A DNA stretch of 64,000 bases, taken from Chromobotia macracanthus (lineage: Eukaryota > Chordata > Actinopteri > Cypriniformes > Botiidae). The position numbers and the translations under genes are program-made. Position 1 is the stretch's first letter. The number at the start of each line of letters is the position of its first letter. Positions 44,940 through 57,729 of this stretch are shown one piece after another. The stretch is taken from assembly GCA_036877525.1 (NCBI GenBank), contig JAZGTH010000063.1, positions 1,017,001 through 1,081,000 of the forward strand, given 5' to 3'. The notes beneath the pieces were generated by a model. That model saw only the letters and a list, made by a program, of their open reading frames with translations, made no database searches and was not told the DNA's origin.

Positions 44940-47900
44940 GTAATTTGTAATGAACCAGAATTTCTAACAAATCAAAGCTCTTTTATTTTAGCTTCTTGAA
45001 TGTGGCAGCTCTTAGATTACAGCTCTGAACACTGAACATTCTCTTCATCAGGTGCATTCTGGGAAACTTTTTCAACAGTGTTGTAGGAGTTCTCATATGT
45101 TCTGGTTGCTTGATGGCTGTGTTTACTAACATAATTCAAAATTTAATTAGTCTTTTAAACGGTGCAATTTTTACTTGTCCACAAAAATAATTTCAAGTAG
45201 GTAAGCAAAGTCTTCCTTTAAAAGGTATTTTAGGTTGTGAGAAACTTACATTTGGAGTGTGTTTAAACGTTTGGTTGGTGTTGTTGTTGTTTGGGGGTTA
45301 GTGTCTCGCTGTGTTCTGGACGATGCTCCTCCTGCTTTGTCCTTCCTTTTCGTGTTATTCTGCATCTATCGACAATCAGTATCTCCGTCTGACAGATCAA
45401 GGAAGGACATGATGAGAGAGGACAGATGGAAAAGCAGGCTGAAAGAAAGAGAAGGAATGATATAAAATGCTCCTCAAATTAGAGATCTCTCCACAGAGTA
45501 ACCCAGCAGGACACTGACTTAAAAAGATGGATGCATGTCTAGTTTCTCTCACACTCTTGTCTTGCACTTTACTGTAAAAAACTCATTGTAGTTTTCCGCA
45601 GAAGCACTCACATACACGGCTGTACTCCCCCTTCTCAAACACACACAAACACACATCTCATTTCCATTTGCTTTTATCAAATATGAAAATAGAGGGACCC
45701 CATGCTCATACCCCAAAAAACCCCGGCACAATGGATGGGGCGTGAAGAGGCCTGCTTGTTGTAGATGAGGAGAGGTGATGGCGTTTTAGGGTGACATTGG
45801 CTTTCATGGTAATTACCTCTGCACTTCCCTTTGTTAGGCTGGTGCTGTTGAAAGCAGAGGTGATGTGCTGTATAGTTTTGTCACTGAGACTCTCATGTGG
45901 CTCATGACCAAAGATCAGTGAGTGAATATTTTGGAGAGGTTGTATGTTTTTGTGTGTGCCTGCAGAATGGCGTGTCACTATAAATTTGAGATGTGATGCT
46001 GCTTAATTTACACTTAAAATTTGAATTTCTGTGTGTTGAAAACAACAAAAACACCTAAAAACATTTGTAAAAGGTGCAAATCTGCCTAATACTTGTTTTA
46101 GTAAACTACAGTGTAAAATGTTTTGTCAGGTAGCTAAAAATACACTTTATGTGGAAACATCTAAATTAACTGGTTTTATAGCAAAAAACGCCATCAACCT
46201 GACAACCTAATTTTATTTTTAGGGGTCATGTCTTGTAGAAATAACTGAATTAAAATTGTGCACAAATTTGCTGCACATTATTCCAGTACCTTGCTCTGCT
46301 GTTAAAAGTCAGCATGTGGTGATTAATTCTGGTACAAATTACCCATTGTTTAATAAAAAACATACATTTTCTCTTGCTAAATATTGTGTTGAACTACTGT
46401 TAAAATATCACAATATTTAAATGAGTTACTGTTTCAGTTTTGTAGTTTAAAGCTTTATCTTCATTTTTATAAGTGCACATCAGTACAGTTGTAAAAAAAG
46501 AAACACATCATCTCCATACTGTATATAAAAATCTATATTTTTCATTCAGTTGTAGATGGACAGTTGTTTGGACCTTTCAGTGTTCTGAGGCACCCAGAGG
46601 TCTGAATGAGGAGAGAGACAGTGTTAGAAGCTCTGATCTGTTTCAAAAACGCCTCCGGTCTGCCAAGAACACAGATCTTGACTGCAGTTTAACACTGCGG
46701 CTTTCCTCACACACACACTGTTCTGCAATCTCTGTTCCTCATCTGGGCCGATAACAAACTCCAGAGTGCAGGAGAGCAGTGAGGGGAGATAGAGGCACAG
46801 ACCACCCCACACACATACACACAGCTTCACAACACACATAATCTCTTTCAATAAAAAGAATAGTTGAGAAGCCCCTCATGTTATTACTCATTATATGTGA
46901 AAAATGATTTGTAGTAAAAGCAACATAAAATAATGAACCATTTTAACATTGAGATGTATAGGCTACATGTGAATACAGACCTTCAGCTGTACTGTGGTAA
47001 GAGTAAGTAGATGTGGTGTTGACTAGAGAAGGAGGTCAAGTGATATGATAAAGGCCAGCAGAGTTTCTGATACTCCACACTGCATCTCAATGAAGAGTTC
47101 TGCTCTCGTACATGTTCAAGTGTGTTTGCCAAAAGCATAATGATGAACATGATGTTGTGCTGCACTGGTGTCTTGTATCTCAGGAATTTGCTGTTCATTA
47201 CATGTTCATTTATAAAAACAGTTTAAAAACACATCAAATACTGTATTAAATTCTTTTTCCTTGCTTAAAGTCACATGAACTGGTTTTAGATTTTTAATTT
47301 TTCTTTTTAGACTCAATTTTAAGAGGATATTCAGTGAGTATGTAAAACAGTTTTTATCTGTCAGTAATTGATTGGATGGAGAAAAGAGGTGGAGCTGTTA
47401 AATTAAAGGGCTTGGTGATGTCAGCTAAAAAGCATTGTTTCAAAATGATTGTGTTTGATAAATGACTGTAAGACTTTATTTCTTTTTAATATCTTAAAGT
47501 AAATATTTTCTTTTTATTTCTTTTTTAATAACTGTTAATTTTGAATAAGATTTTTGTATTATATTTCAATTGTTCTAGTTTGATATAGACAAACAGCTGC
47601 CTGATTACAGATGTGATTCAGTGTCTGAAGTCAGAACTGTTATCTGTCCATATTCACAGTAGAAACTCATAAGAACTATACTACACTATAAGAAAGTGTA
47701 GTATAAGTGTACTGTATTCAGCACCCTTCTGTATAATCAGAGTCTCCCTCCGACATCATTTCCTGTTTTAACATCTCTCTCTGTGCTATCTTCACTCAGT
47801 GTGTTTAAATGTGTGTCGGCTGATCTGCGTTTGTTTAATGAGCCATCCAGAGTCCAGCTTTGGCAGGAAGACAGAATGAATTGTTTTAAATAAGCTATTG

Positions 47901-49850
47901 AATTGGGGCAGAACCTCCTATGCCATGTTCCCCTTCTCTCCCGCTCGCGTCCTCTCTCTTCTCTTTAAACCCCCGCTGTCAGGGCTCCTCTGACGGCAGG
48001 AGCACAGTTTCTCCACCTGCACTAAGATATCATGCTGGTGTTTATGCCCCATTGTCCTTCAAATGGCAACATTAGTGAATTCACTCCATCGGAAGAGAAA
48101 CTGTGAGCGTGCTGCTCCAGGGTTTCAGTCTTGTCCAAGAACAACGCAGTTAAAAGCATGTCAGTTCTTCAGCTCCCAGAATAAAGCCGTGTAAATGCTC
48201 TTAAGTAGAAAGCTGTGCTCTGTAACTAATAATATGTGCCGTCTTGAAACCTTTGGGTGACTTTTGGAGGGCTAATGTTCCTGATTACAGAACTTTCTTT
48301 TTCCTCAGTCTTTTTCTCACCCTTTTCCTGCTTTAAGAGACACAAGTTATTTATGAAATTCCTGAAGCAGCTTAGGGAAAATGGCACGAGACAGAACAGA
48401 GAAGCATGGCAGGTTTAAAGTCATTAGAATAAGAGCAGAGCTTCTGTACAGAGTGTTAGCAAGAACAAGCCCCCAGAAATGCACTTGATGGTTTTCCCTG
48501 ACAGCAGATGGATTGCCGGATACAGAGATGCCTGGTACTCCAGCGTCTTCTGATTTAAATGTCACTTTTGAAATAAAAAAGGTATCACTCTAGTTTGAGT
48601 CTGATGCAGATATTAGTCTGACTTTAGAAGCAAAAGCTAGTCACTGGAATGGGGATAAATGGAAGAAATGAAAGACAGACAGGCCTGGAGAACGAAGACT
48701 GATGGCTGTAAACATCACAATGGTACAATGCGGTTTACCAATTATGGGATATTGTTTCATGATCTGAAAAGCAGGGATATTGAACTCATTTGGCACAAAA
48801 AGAGAAAGTAAGCAAGGTTATGACAAAACTTCTTAAAGCGCAGTTGTTGTCAGGCTAAGTAGCAAACAAAGTCCAAACTATTGCTTCAGTTCATACAACT
48901 CTCAATCAAATGACAGATGACTCTTCCTGCTGCAAAAACAAAATCTCATTTAAAAGTGTTTTTAGTAGTAGTGGTAAACATAATCTTGAATAACATTTAA
49001 CAAATTGTGTGTTGATTAAAAAGTAACACTTCCTGCTTTAGAATACATTGTATTTGTATTGTAAGTGATGATCGTACATGTTGTGATGTGAGTCTCAGGG
49101 CAGGAATGTCACTGTAATGTTGCCTCAGGTATGACCGATTGGAAGCAGAATTTTCCACTCATACACACACACACGCACACAATGAGAGGGTGAAGATTGG
49201 GTTTTAAATTGAACTGCATTGTCTTCTCAGATGTTGCCATCTCCACACTGATTTATGTTTTAATTTATCTGAGCATGTTTTAATTTCTCCTGGATACAAT
49301 AGACCATTATCACAATCACTACCCACAATTACTCATTTATTTCTGCCTTCATTTTTGCTATTTTAATTGCTGGCGGCTTTTAATGATGGGGTCCAATTAA
49401 AAGCCACATGCTGAATAAAATGTTTCAAGAAGAGTTATTAATGAAACAGTGAAAGTACTTCTGTTAGTAATTTTTAATGTAAGCACTTTAATGATGTCAT
49501 GCTGTATTGTAATCCTGGAGCTCACAGTGATTGTCAGTGACTGTAGACAACAGACATGCAGCAGTTATGATGTGCAGTTGTGGCAATGTGACCTGCAGTC
49601 AACAGGCTCATTGTATGATGCTGCAAAGACCAACTTTATAAATGATGTCAGATGCAGTTTGGAAGCACAGGAAGTGGAAATTACTGGAGCACAAATGACC
49701 TTATTGAGGATGATACATATTGAGGAATATCAATATCAAATAAAAATAGCCATAATTGCATAATATATAAATTCATATTTGTTTTCCAGTTATCAACATT
49801 GTTGAACTCAGAAGTGTGACCAGACTGAGACTTCAAAACCTTTAGCATGG
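44940..49850. other. Unique non-coding stretch
   Basis: No tandem array longer than about 15 bp and no biased frame. GCATTCTGGGAAACT at 45054-45068 resembles a ZNF143 site. 49330-49430 is listed separately as a candidate element. Other short frames on both strands are inconsistent with each other. Confidence 0.5.
49330..49430. promoter_or_regulatory. Candidate conserved non-coding element
   Basis: TTTTAATTGCTGGCGGCTTTTAATGATGGGG followed by CCAATTAAAAGCC: two TAAT cores and a GGCTTTTAAT/AATTAAAAGCC pair that is nearly inverted. Unique sequence with no coding frame. Confidence 0.35.
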
Positions 49851-49852
49851 TG

Positions 49853-49956
<104 letters not shown>

Positions 49957-50575
49957 TCCTGGATGTGAGTGGCTGCTGTTGATTGTTTGTCAGAGCAGAA
50001 GCACATGCGTGAGAGGCCAGCCCCCCACACCCCCCACTCTATTGTCCCTCTGCCAGCCACATTTGAACTTAATATTGCATGAAATAAGGCAGCCCATCAA
50101 ACCATTGTAATCCTGTCAGGTTAATAGAAGAAGTGAAATTATTTCCTCTCACACACTCTTTCAAACTCACCCAGTTCTCTCTCTCTCTTTCTCTCGCACA
50201 AGCACATTTCTGATCACATTGTTTCTTCCTCTCCAATAAAACGCTTCTGTTCTCTGTAGCAATTATTCGTAGCATCTGGGATAAGAGGCTCATACAGTCT
50301 TCTCGGATGTTTCCAATAACTTTTGTCTTAATATATTATATAAGGGTCATACTGTGAGATGATGTTGATAGGAAGATAAAGCTAGAGTCAAATGTGAGCG
50401 TTTACATTTACATTCTATATCATGTTTTCCAGTAAGATGTATAGAATTGAATGTTTTGTTGCTGAAAGTCCTGCTGGGTCTACAGTACCATCTCTACACC
50501 TTCAGCTGTGCAGCTCCAGCACACACACTGCCCACTCTCTGCAGAAGAGGCCCAGTCAGAAGCAGTCGGACTCTT

Positions 50576-50760
50576 AAAAGAATAGTTCACACAAAAATGA
50601 CATTTCTGTCATCATTTACTCACCTTCATGTAATCTAACACTTGTATGATTTTCATTCTTCTGTGATTCATAAAAGGTGATATTTCTAGAATGTCCAAGA
50701 TGTTCTTTTCCATACAAAAGAAGTTGACAGTGGCTTCCAAGCTCCAAAAAGGACAAAGGA
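50576..50760 (+). mobile_element. Diverged cyprinid interspersed repeat copy
   Basis: It begins AAAAGAATAGTTCACACA, continues with AAAAATGACATTTCTGTCAT, then CATTTACTCACCTTCATGTA, TTCATTCTTCTGTGATTCA and a TTGACAGTGGCTTCCAAG-type end. The word order matches a repeat I know as highly abundant in cyprinids. No coding capacity, probably non-autonomous. Confidence 0.75.
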
Positions 50761-50799
50761 AAAATTGTTTTTAGTTTTGCTTGACTGTATCTCTTTTAC

Positions 50800-52550
50800 T
50801 TTTATTTACATTAGGTGGAAAAATGTCCTGCATTGCTGTAAAAGAAATTAGGTGAAACTTTTTTTAGACAGAAATAATTTTTTAGTTCACATTCATTTTA
50901 GTTCAATAAAGGAAATCAAGGAGGCCATTTTCCTAAGACAACAGGAAGTTCAGATTAAGATGTTATTTGAACAAAACACACGTTCATGTGATTTTTGGCA
51001 CATTTAAAGTGAATGTCTTGTCAGCTTTTCTCTTTTTTTCCACTGATATAACAATTAGGACAAATGACCAGCTGATTAAATATTTCCCACAAATTTTGGT
51101 TTTGTCAAAAGAATGAAAATTGCCAGGCTTGAATTAAGAGGGGGCTTAAGGAAATATAATCAGTGGTCTCAGAATAGAGATTTTTAAGAGGGGATATTAT
51201 GACTGTGGAGCTATTGAAGGCTAATTTTGAAATAATTATGTGTGCTGTTCTCATGACAGTTTGAAATAATTTCGTAATTGGCTCCATGTTCCTTAATTTA
51301 AGAAAATGATTGTCATTATGTGTGTGTGTGTGTAATCATATTTCTGGCGGACATTAAAGAATGTGGCGGTTCATAAGGCACAGAGCAGAGGAACATGATT
51401 CATAGATATTTACTGACAAAAATTATCTACAACTTTATCTCATTTCTCTCTGTGATTTACTGCTGTCATCTGTCACTTCTCTTTCCATAACATCATATTC
51501 TGTGGCTTTGCTTTATATTTCTTTCCTGGCTTTTTTGGCACCTGTATTCTGGCCTCAGCAGGGAAGACAGTAGGGTCTTTTTATTGGTCCCTGCAGACAA
51601 ACCACACCTACATAGCCATTGTACCAATTTTATGACAAAGACTCTTGGATTCAAGCGTAGATTCAATGATATTGTGTTCTGGGGCAGGTGAAGAACAGAT
51701 GTGCTTTTACTCAGGGTCAAAATTAACACTCCAAGAGCCAAATGAAACTTAAATTATAGAAATAAAACCCACTAACTGACTAGTAATTAGGATCTGCAAC
51801 ATAATAGATGATCTCAGTTGCATTGTAAGAATGATCATTTGACTCTTGCTGCAGTTAGTGAAGCGTGTATTTCATTTTATCCAGACACGCATCTCTCTAT
51901 ATGTATAACTCTATATGTATATGATGCGATAGGGTATGTATATGATTTTTTTAATGAGTGGTAAGAAATATTGTTGACCAGTAAATTGAGGCAATAATTA
52001 ATTTTGAACCCTGTGTGCACTTGATAATGTGATGCTGAATAATCAAATAAAATTTACAAGCAAAGCAATATTTGAACCAGAATGTGAGAGATTTTCTTCT
52101 TAATGGTCACCAGGTGCTAGAAACGCTTATAGAACGTGAGAGAGCCTCTTCCAGTCTGATTTATAGTGAGGCCAGAGAGCGGGGCCCTGCAAGTGCACAG
52201 GCAGTGCTTCAAATACAGATTGTCTGTGGCCTCTGGTGTGATTGTTGACCCACAGTGAGGCACTTAGTGTTTTATCTCCTGCACTCTCCCCCATCTTCTC
52301 TGATACAGTCTCTACTGTAGATGAGTTGGACCCCAGAACACAGCACTGGATTTCGGGTCCCTCACTCTGTCCCAAACCTCTGCAGCGTTCACTGTGATGT
52401 TCCAACATAATCTGTACATTTTACACATATCCCAGAATGCCCTTTATTGCAACCACGGCTTATATGTTTTATAGTATATCTTCTTCCTTTATCTTGAGTT
52501 CTCTTTCTCACATTTTTTATTCTCTGTCTCTCTCACACACACACTTGTTT
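50800..52550. other. Unique stretch, partly enhancer-like (51170-51300)
   Basis: 51200-51300 (GGCTAATTTTGAAATAATTATG, GAAATAATTTCGTAATTGGC) is a homeodomain-motif-bearing unique block. A short TG run is at 51319-51333. The 93-codon minus frame at 52127-52408 is open without third-position bias and is not called. ATCCCAGAATGC at 52429 is ZNF143-like. Confidence 0.4.
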
Positions 52551-52559
52551 TTGCTCCAG

Positions 52560-52674
52560 GCCCCACAGCTGTCTGAAGCTGAGGCTGGCTAATGAGGAAA
52601 TATCTTCTCAGCTGAGTGGATTCGATGCCGAGAAGAAAACCTGCAGAATCAGCCCAACAGCTTCATCTGTCTAG
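52560..52674 (+). other. Terminal-exon-like island (unidentified)
   Basis: An acceptor (TTGTTTTTGCTCCAG, AG at 52558-52559) is followed by 37 open codons starting at 52561, reading PHSCLKLRLANEEISSQL and ending with a TAG at 52672-52674. The peptide is charged and without low complexity. No family is recognised. A frame of this length can arise by chance here. Confidence 0.18.
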
Positions 52675-52699
52675 TGTTGTGGTGTGTGTGTGTGTAGCT

Positions 52700-54490
52700 C
52701 TGCTCTGCTCTTAACATATTTCACCGCATGGGACAGCTGCTGACATGCTCCTGCCCCGATACCCTTCTGGAGCAGATTTAGAGTGATTTTCAGTGCAATT
52801 ATACCTGCCAGTTCTGACTGCTGCTGCTGCCCTCCTCTGAGCTCATGTCTTAATGCTGGGAAGCTGACCAAAGGCCTCCATCTCCAGACAGAGGGTGCAG
52901 GGTACAAGACTCTCAGCCTTCCCAGACACAAGCTCACGTCCCAGGCTTTGCTTTCCTACACTCTGCCCGGTGCCCACACCTGCAGGTCTGGATATTCTTT
53001 ACAGTTGGCCAGGAGTGGAAATTAGATCTTAAGCCTGTTGTCTGTCATCAGGAAGGGCTTACGTGCTTCATAGATGTGGAAGATTGGTATAGTGTGTGTG
53101 TGTGTGTCTGTGTCCCCTCATAGGCAGGACTGCAGGGCCATTGGTCACAGTGTTTCTTACTGAGAGAGAGAGATATTTTCTGTAGTAATGCACTGAAATA
53201 TTTAGGAATATAATGAGTATTTTTGCTGCAGTATACTTCAGGTTTATTTGTTTATACTATTCAGAGTAAAAAAAAAAAGTGTTGTAGTTGACTTATGGAG
53301 CTATTTATAGCTGACCCAATATTAAAAAAATAGTTTAGTTTTGTTGGTGTAACCAAATCATTCAGCTTCAGTTTCTTATTAAATGATTTTATGTCTTACC
53401 ACAAGAAGCAGTTTCTAGGTTAAGAACATTTCTGTAGTATAACAATTATTGTGCAATATAATAAGGATAAAATATAGTGGTTTGTTTATAAATGTTTCTT
53501 GCTTAACAGAGAGAAATCAAGGAGTTTGCAGATGTTTAGGATACAGATATTGTTATAAATATTTGCACTATGAAATGTTTGTTTGGCTTGTCATGCTTTA
53601 GGGTGTTGTACGTAAATGAGATACATAGAAATTAACACAGTTCTCTTTCTCTTTTTATACCAACAAATCAGATTTTTGCCATAACTACATTCAGTAGGCG
53701 CATAACATCATATTGAAGCTTAGAGGCAGTGTGCATCTTCTATTTCTTCTTCATTTGAACCGGCTGACCTCTGAACTTTGTCTCTTATAATAGTCTAGGG
53801 CTTCTCTGGCTATGTCATATATCACCCTTTATATCCAACCATATATCTGGTCATAAAACACTGAATTGCCTGTCTGAACTAATGAGAGAGTCTGTAGCCA
53901 TAGAGAAAGGCTTGCACTGGTTATTGAGGATGGTGGTTTATGAAGAACTGGATTTCTGCATTAATGTTGTGTTTCTGGTGGTCATCTTATCAGCTTGTGA
54001 GTGGTGGAGGCAGAGAAAAACAAAGACAGAGAGAGACTAAGAGTGAGAGAACAGCCAATGGGCTGTTTCTTCATCCTTAAGGGATGAAGAAAATGAGGAG
54101 CTATGAAAATGGGAGGGAGTTGTTGTCTCCCTTCTGTTGTAGAAGGGAATAGCAGTGTCTTCCATGCAGTCACTCCAACAATCTGTAACTCTGTTAAAAG
54201 GCTCATCGGTCATTTTCTGATTAACATCAGCAGTCTGACCGGTGCGAGGAATCAGCTAAATTGATGTGCAGTTATGTATTTGTCAACACAACCTGTGCGA
54301 TGACTCTCACGGACAGGAGGTTTGGGTTATTGTGTCCTGACTGAATTGCCTTCACCTGTTTTTGTAGAAAGGAAATATATCTGTGTAATTAACCTGAAAA
54401 ATCTAACAGGCTGTCTGTGAGCTCTGACTAATGTGCTGGTTCAGGCTAAGAGAGATTGAGTCTGGCTTTATTTTTTGTCTTCTTTACATA
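52700..54490. other. Unique non-coding stretch
   Basis: Short TG runs at 52680-52696 and 53094-53108, and an A-run at 53269. No gene. Confidence 0.55.
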
Positions 54491-54497
54491 TCGATAC

Positions 54498-54530
54498 AGT
54501 GGGGTCCAAAAATCTGAGGCCATTCTCAGG
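54498..54530 (+). mobile_element. Tc1/mariner-like terminal repeat
   Basis: A TA dinucleotide is followed by CAGTGGGGTCCAAAAATCTG, then AGGCCATTC. CAGTGGGGTCCAAAAGTCTGAGACCAC is, to my knowledge, the tip of a Tc1/mariner-type family in fish, inserted at TA. The opposite end is not visible, so this is a truncated or non-autonomous copy. Its inner part may extend to about 54830. Confidence 0.5.
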
Positions 54531-54839
54531 TCATGCTGGGATAACATGGATCATTAGGTTTAGCACAATCTAATGGAGCCCAGGCCAGTTCACATGCATG
54601 TTGTCAGTAAAGCAAAAGAGCAACATACTAAACACATGCTGAAAGTCATGTCAATATTGCAAAGTTTTAACCCAAATTAATATTCTGATAACATACTCAG
54701 AAGAACGATTCTCACTTGTGAACTCAGACATTTGATACACCTGTGTTTCTAAACAGCTCCTAAAAGGACGTCCAAGACTTAGTAATGGTCCTTCCCTCCA
54801 TGTTTATCAAATCTGGCATGATAAATAATAAACATGTTT

Positions 54840-55160
54840 GTCTCTTGACTCGGCTCTCTGCATGTCCATTTCTGCTGACTCAGAACAGTGTCCATTTATC
54901 TGCCAGCTGGTGGATACAGGGCAGAACCAGAACTTGGTCCCCAGGCCTGTGCTGACAGCCCCTCTCTTCCTGTGTCCTTTCCAGGCAGTAGACAGGCAGC
55001 ACACATCCATATTCATAGAGCAAACTCTGAATGACGTGCACCTGTCAAGGTCATGATTAGAATGAACAGTTATCAGGTATGTAAGTGAACACACACACAC
55101 CTTTACACTGTCACCCTCATGAGCAAGAGCAGTCAACAAAACCTTCCCACAGACGGAGCC
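54840..55160. other. Unique non-coding stretch
   Basis: Opposed short frames (54838-55056 +, 54807-55139 -) with no bias. No gene. Confidence 0.5.
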
Positions 55161-55169
55161 TTTGATTCT

Positions 55170-55345
55170 CCGTCTCTATTTATTCTAATGTATCTTGGCA
55201 TTACAACAGAAGCTCATAATGAATTCTGATAAATTAACGGTTTTATTGTTAGCCTGCCATCGCCGTCTTTGATCAACATGCCAATTTACTGAGGGTAATT
55301 TTCTTGCGCTCTTCTTTTCCTCTCTTAAGAGGTTTTCTGAGTTGA
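55170..55345. promoter_or_regulatory. Candidate conserved non-coding element
   Basis: Unique, balanced sequence: TAATGTATCTTGGCATTAC, CTCATAATGAATTCTGATAA, ATTAACGGTTTTATTG, GATCAACATGCCAATTTACTG. TAAT, ATTA and TCF-like (CTTTGATC) motifs occur densely, and no frame is open. Confidence 0.4.
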
Positions 55346-55349
55346 CACC

Positions 55350-57700
55350 CGCTTGACAGATTCTTTTTTAATTCTTTTTTTCTGTTTTATCATTACAGTT
55401 ACACACGCTAAGGAATTTCATTGTCTTTCACCCCTTTTCTCCCTGTTAGTTCTGAACGAGAAGTCAGAAAAAAGAAAATCTGTTAACTCAATTGAGGATG
55501 TCAGAGATGAGTCTTTAACCTGAATGGAAGCGTTTTGACTCCTCTTATATGAAATGACAGATGAGGACACAGTCTGTCTTCATAGAGGCAGATGTACACA
55601 GACAAGTGCGCCTCTCCCCTAACTAGTGCATGAGTCTAAAATAAGTAAATAAAACAAACTAACACGCTGGAGGCGGATGGGAGATGTGGGGGAAGGTTGC
55701 TTTTTTCATAAACTATATATGAGGTGCTTTTTGCAAGTCAAATCTTTAAAGATTCACTGTTGCTTTCTCTTCTCAGTGTCTTTTAAAATGCACAACTGTG
55801 TGCTAAAGGAAATGGCACGGAAACTTCAGAGGGGGCGGGTGGATTGTGCGTGTGTTTGTATTTGTGCATCTGTGCATGCGTATATGTGGTGTATTAATAA
55901 ACAGAAAACAACGCATTATCAATATAACAGCTGACATAAAGATTGCCACCTTCCCCATGTGCCTTGTGTGCTCAGTTCACTCTGTTTCTGAACGGGCCCT
56001 GGAGTTGTTTGTCTAGGTAAATTTGACTCTGTTGCCATGCCCGGCTGTGGTCTTATGTATCTAGCATTAGCCCGCTCCTATAGAAGATTCCAGAATTCGT
56101 GCAGTATGGCAAGAAAAAGTCTGGTAATTAGTTTTACTATTAGCCCCATAGACCCCTACCAACCCACCGTCCCCTGTCACTGTTAAAGTGGAGATGAGCT
56201 GTAACTGGCTGTTGTGCAGTGACCTGTGTGCATCAGATCATCCCGTCTGTATTGGCTTGTCTTCTGTCCACACTAATGGCCGCAGGGGGGCTGAGCCTCA
56301 ACTTTTCCTGAGCAGTCCTCACAAACACAGGTCTCTGGAGCCGACAGGCGGAGCAGAAATCAGGTTAACCCACCCTAGACCAAAACACGTGTGTGTGCAT
56401 TTCTCTTGATTTTTCCTGAGATCTGTGGCTGCTGTCCGTTTGGCTCATTATTGTTTACTAAACAAAGTGGGAGGGTGTAGCTTCTGCATAAAGAAAACAC
56501 TGGTCTCATGCTAAACCACACGTACAGATTCACACTGTGCAAAAATGTCTCATCTTCACCTGTGACATTACACGGTCAACTTTTAGATGCTATTAAACTG
56601 GTTTTTGATATTACTTAGTCAATTCAATCCATTTTTCATTTGCTAACAGAGACAGTACCAAAATAACCATGTTTTTATACATTCTACAACTGTAATACTA
56701 TGCTATATAAATATGGTATTTATTCAGTACTATGGTGTTTCCATCTAATAGCATTAATGTGCCATTATTTTTCTCAGTTTCTTTACTGCTCCTTCAATCT
56801 CCATTTTATGTCATGAATGATAAAAAATTGAATATGTAATCACACAGTTTTAAAGCACATACAGTAAACCTTACCATACTGCTGGTTTAACTCGCAGCAG
56901 TTTCCTGACTTCAGGGCATGTCATTATGTTTTACCGTACGAGTCTTTACACTGAAATAAAGAACACAGGCTGTGTGCCGGACCACACTAAACCTCTTTTC
57001 ATCAGTCTGCTTTGTTAGATTTTCCTTCATCTGTGCAATTGAATGGGTTTAGTCTTAAAGAACGAGTAACGCTGGTTAGTCCACACACACACACTCTAAT
57101 GTCCCTTTACCAGGAGAAATGTAGGCCACAGAAACTGGCAGAGCAATGGCCCTTAGGCCTGGCAGAGGGTGGAATTGAGGATGAATTAAAAGTACATTAG
57201 CTGTCATCATGGCCTGAGCCCATTCATGTTATATGTTTCTCTCTCTCTACATTCTGAAGGTCTTTTCTTGTTTATTTAGACTCTCCTGTGCCAGGAGGTA
57301 CAGCTGCTCATTTCCACAGAGCCTAAACAATGCTTCCACACACACCATCGATCTCTTGTGCATTATTTGCCGGGTGACGAGCATTCTCTCTTTGGAGCAT
57401 CACAGCAGGTAGAAGCTACAGCCTCTCGGCCAGTGTTTTCTCTATGATGCATCTCAACCTCCATGTCCTATTTTCCTCTCTTTAATTGATACACAGCCCA
57501 GTGCTGGTGCCCACTACAGCATTGTGAGGTTTCTCCTCCAAACAGACCCTTATCCTCCTCTAATAGGCATTTCTCTCCTCTGAGGCCCTCAGCTGTGTCC
57601 GGCCACTGCTGCTGCTCTGCACTGAGGCATCTCTGTGTAGCCTATTAGCTCTCTTCCCTTCAGTTCCAGCCACAGCTCTAACCTACATCACTACCCATGT
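55350..57700. other. Unique non-coding stretch
   Basis: No gene. The block at 57120-57220 (CCCTTAGGCCTGGC, GGATGAATTAAAAGTACATTAG) has enhancer-like texture. Confidence 0.45.
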
Positions 57701-57709
57701 GTGCCTTGG

Positions 57710-57719
57710 CCATATTAGG
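57710..57719 (+). promoter_or_regulatory. Consensus CArG box (SRF site)
   Basis: CCATATTAGG is a perfect CC(A/T)6GG and identical to the core of the c-fos serum response element. It is immediately followed by AAG, giving a GGAA ETS core as in SRF/TCF composite sites. Confidence 0.5.
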
Positions 57720-57729
57720 AAGAATGCTG

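Noticed and set aside
50400..50414. Another SINE-like tail (TTTACATTTACATT)
   Set aside because: Only 14 bases match, so it is not distinguishable from chance in AT-rich DNA.
52127..52408. 93-codon minus frame with a plausible peptide
   Set aside because: Third-position composition equals the local background and there is no splice context.
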